Of a stretch of DNA of 6,390 nucleotides, positions 5,874-6,390 are shown in pieces (position 1 is the first letter of the stretch; each line of letters opens with the position of its first letter). This stretch comes from an uncultured Cloacibacillus sp. (GTDB lineage: Bacteria; Synergistota; Synergistia; Synergistales; Synergistaceae): NCBI GenBank assembly GCA_900544635.1, contig UQVV01000108.1, positions 1-6,390 on the forward strand, in the 5' to 3' direction. The position numbers and the translations under genes are program-made. Below the pieces are notes generated by a model. That model saw nothing but the letters and a program-made list of their open reading frames with translations, had not been told where the DNA came from and did no database searches.

Positions 5874-6390
5874 ATGATTGAAGTCAGGAATCTTTCAAAG
5901 ACCTTCGGCGAAAGCACCGAGGTTCTGAAAGATATAAGTTTCCGGATAAACAAGAACGACGTGGTCGCGGTGCTCGGCCCATCGGGCACGGGCAAGTCAA
6001 CGATGCTGCGCTGCCTCAACTACCTCTGTGTGCCGACGACGGGCACGATTCGGATAGGCGACGTGACCGTGGACGCAGCGCACCACACAAAGGCCGAGGT
6101 GCGGAATCTGCGCCGCCAGAGCGCGATGGTCTTTCAGAGCTACAATTTGTTCAAAAACAAGACCGCGAAGGAAAACGTCATGGAGGCGCTCGTGACAGTG
6201 CAGAAGAAGCCAAAGGCAGAAGCTGAGGAAATCGCGTTGAAATTCCTGAAAAAAGTCGGAATGCTCGACCGTCAGGATTTTTACCCGTCGAAGATGTCGG
6301 GCGGACAGCAGCAGCGCGTAGGCATAGCGCGCGCCCTCGCGGTGAACCCGAACGTGCTTCTCTTCGACGAGCCGACGTCGGCGCTGGACC
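5874..6390 (+). CDS. Amino acid ABC transporter ATP-binding subunit (HisP/GlnQ type), cut by window edge
   Basis: This cytoplasmic ATPase powers the importer encoded just upstream. The first 172 residues are visible and the frame stays open to the edge. In order they show the start [12 protein letters not shown], Walker [10 protein letters not shown] (35-43), the Q-loop Gln88 in [12 protein letters not shown], the ABC signature SGGQQQR (142-148), Walker B LLFDE (162-166) with the catalytic Glu166, and the D-loop SALD (169-172). The switch His lies beyond the edge. The YNLFKNKT stretch after the Q-loop resembles cystine-type members (TcyC/TcyN, as I recall them) more than the FNLFPH of typical GlnQ. 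The ATG at 5874 is 14 nt after the binding-protein stop, with only a weak GGGA (5866-5869) close by, so it may depend partly on translation of the gene before it. No missing key residue is seen in the part present. Confidence 0.93.
   Translation, partial: MIEVRNLSKTFGESTEVLKDISFRINKNDVVAVLGPSGTGKSTMLRCLNYLCVPTTGTIRIGDVTVDAAHHTKAEVRNLRRQSAMVFQSYNLFKNKTAKENVMEALVTVQKKPKAEAEEIALKFLKKVGMLDRQDFYPSKMSGGQQQRVGIARALAVNPNVLLFDEPTSALD

Noticed and set aside
1..6390. A mobile element, CRISPR array, toxin-antitoxin pair or defence system.
   Set aside because: No transposase, integrase, regular direct repeats, terminal inverted repeats or defence-type domains are visible; every long coding stretch is explained by ordinary transport, envelope or energy genes.

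Overview
The window is a moderately GC-rich bacterial segment carrying six protein genes, four complete and two cut by the window edges. It has no RNA gene, insertion sequence, CRISPR array or phage gene that I can see. The Wzz-type polysaccharide co-polymerase, the Na+-translocating decarboxylase beta subunit and several amino-acid-type transporters suggest an anaerobic, amino-acid- or carboxylate-fermenting bacterium with a Gram-negative envelope. Synergistota (Synergistaceae) would fit the gene content and codon style, but this is a low-confidence guess with no phylogenetic marker behind it.

Layout. (1) Positions 1-457, minus strand: the N-terminal part of a Wzz-like chain-length determinant. 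(2) 597-1730, minus strand: a complete OadB/GcdB/MmdB-type decarboxylase beta subunit, probably starting at TTG, with an extended -10 promoter upstream and two hairpins after its stop. The second hairpin has a T-run and also contains a good extended -10 that could drive the Wzz-like gene. (3) 1953-4108, plus strand, divergent from the beta subunit: an MFS_3-type exporter followed by an EamA/DMT permease, overlapping by 4 nt (ATGA) and so very likely one operon. (4) 4313 to the right edge, plus strand: a polar amino acid ABC importer in the order permease (GTG start), periplasmic binding protein, ATPase (cut by the edge). Sequence cues lean towards the cystine-type branch of the family.

How the genes work together. 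The ABC genes form one uptake system: the binding protein delivers an amino-acid-like ligand to a permease homodimer driven by the ATPase. The MFS/EamA pair probably handles efflux of small metabolites or amino acids; its substrate is not readable. The beta subunit couples decarboxylation of a biotin-bound carboxyl group to Na+ export, but its alpha and biotin-carrier partners are not beside it.

I found no undescribed system here. The points most worth a second look are the overlapping terminator/promoter at 493-535, the binding protein's missing alpha-amino-binding Asp, and the isolated beta-subunit gene.
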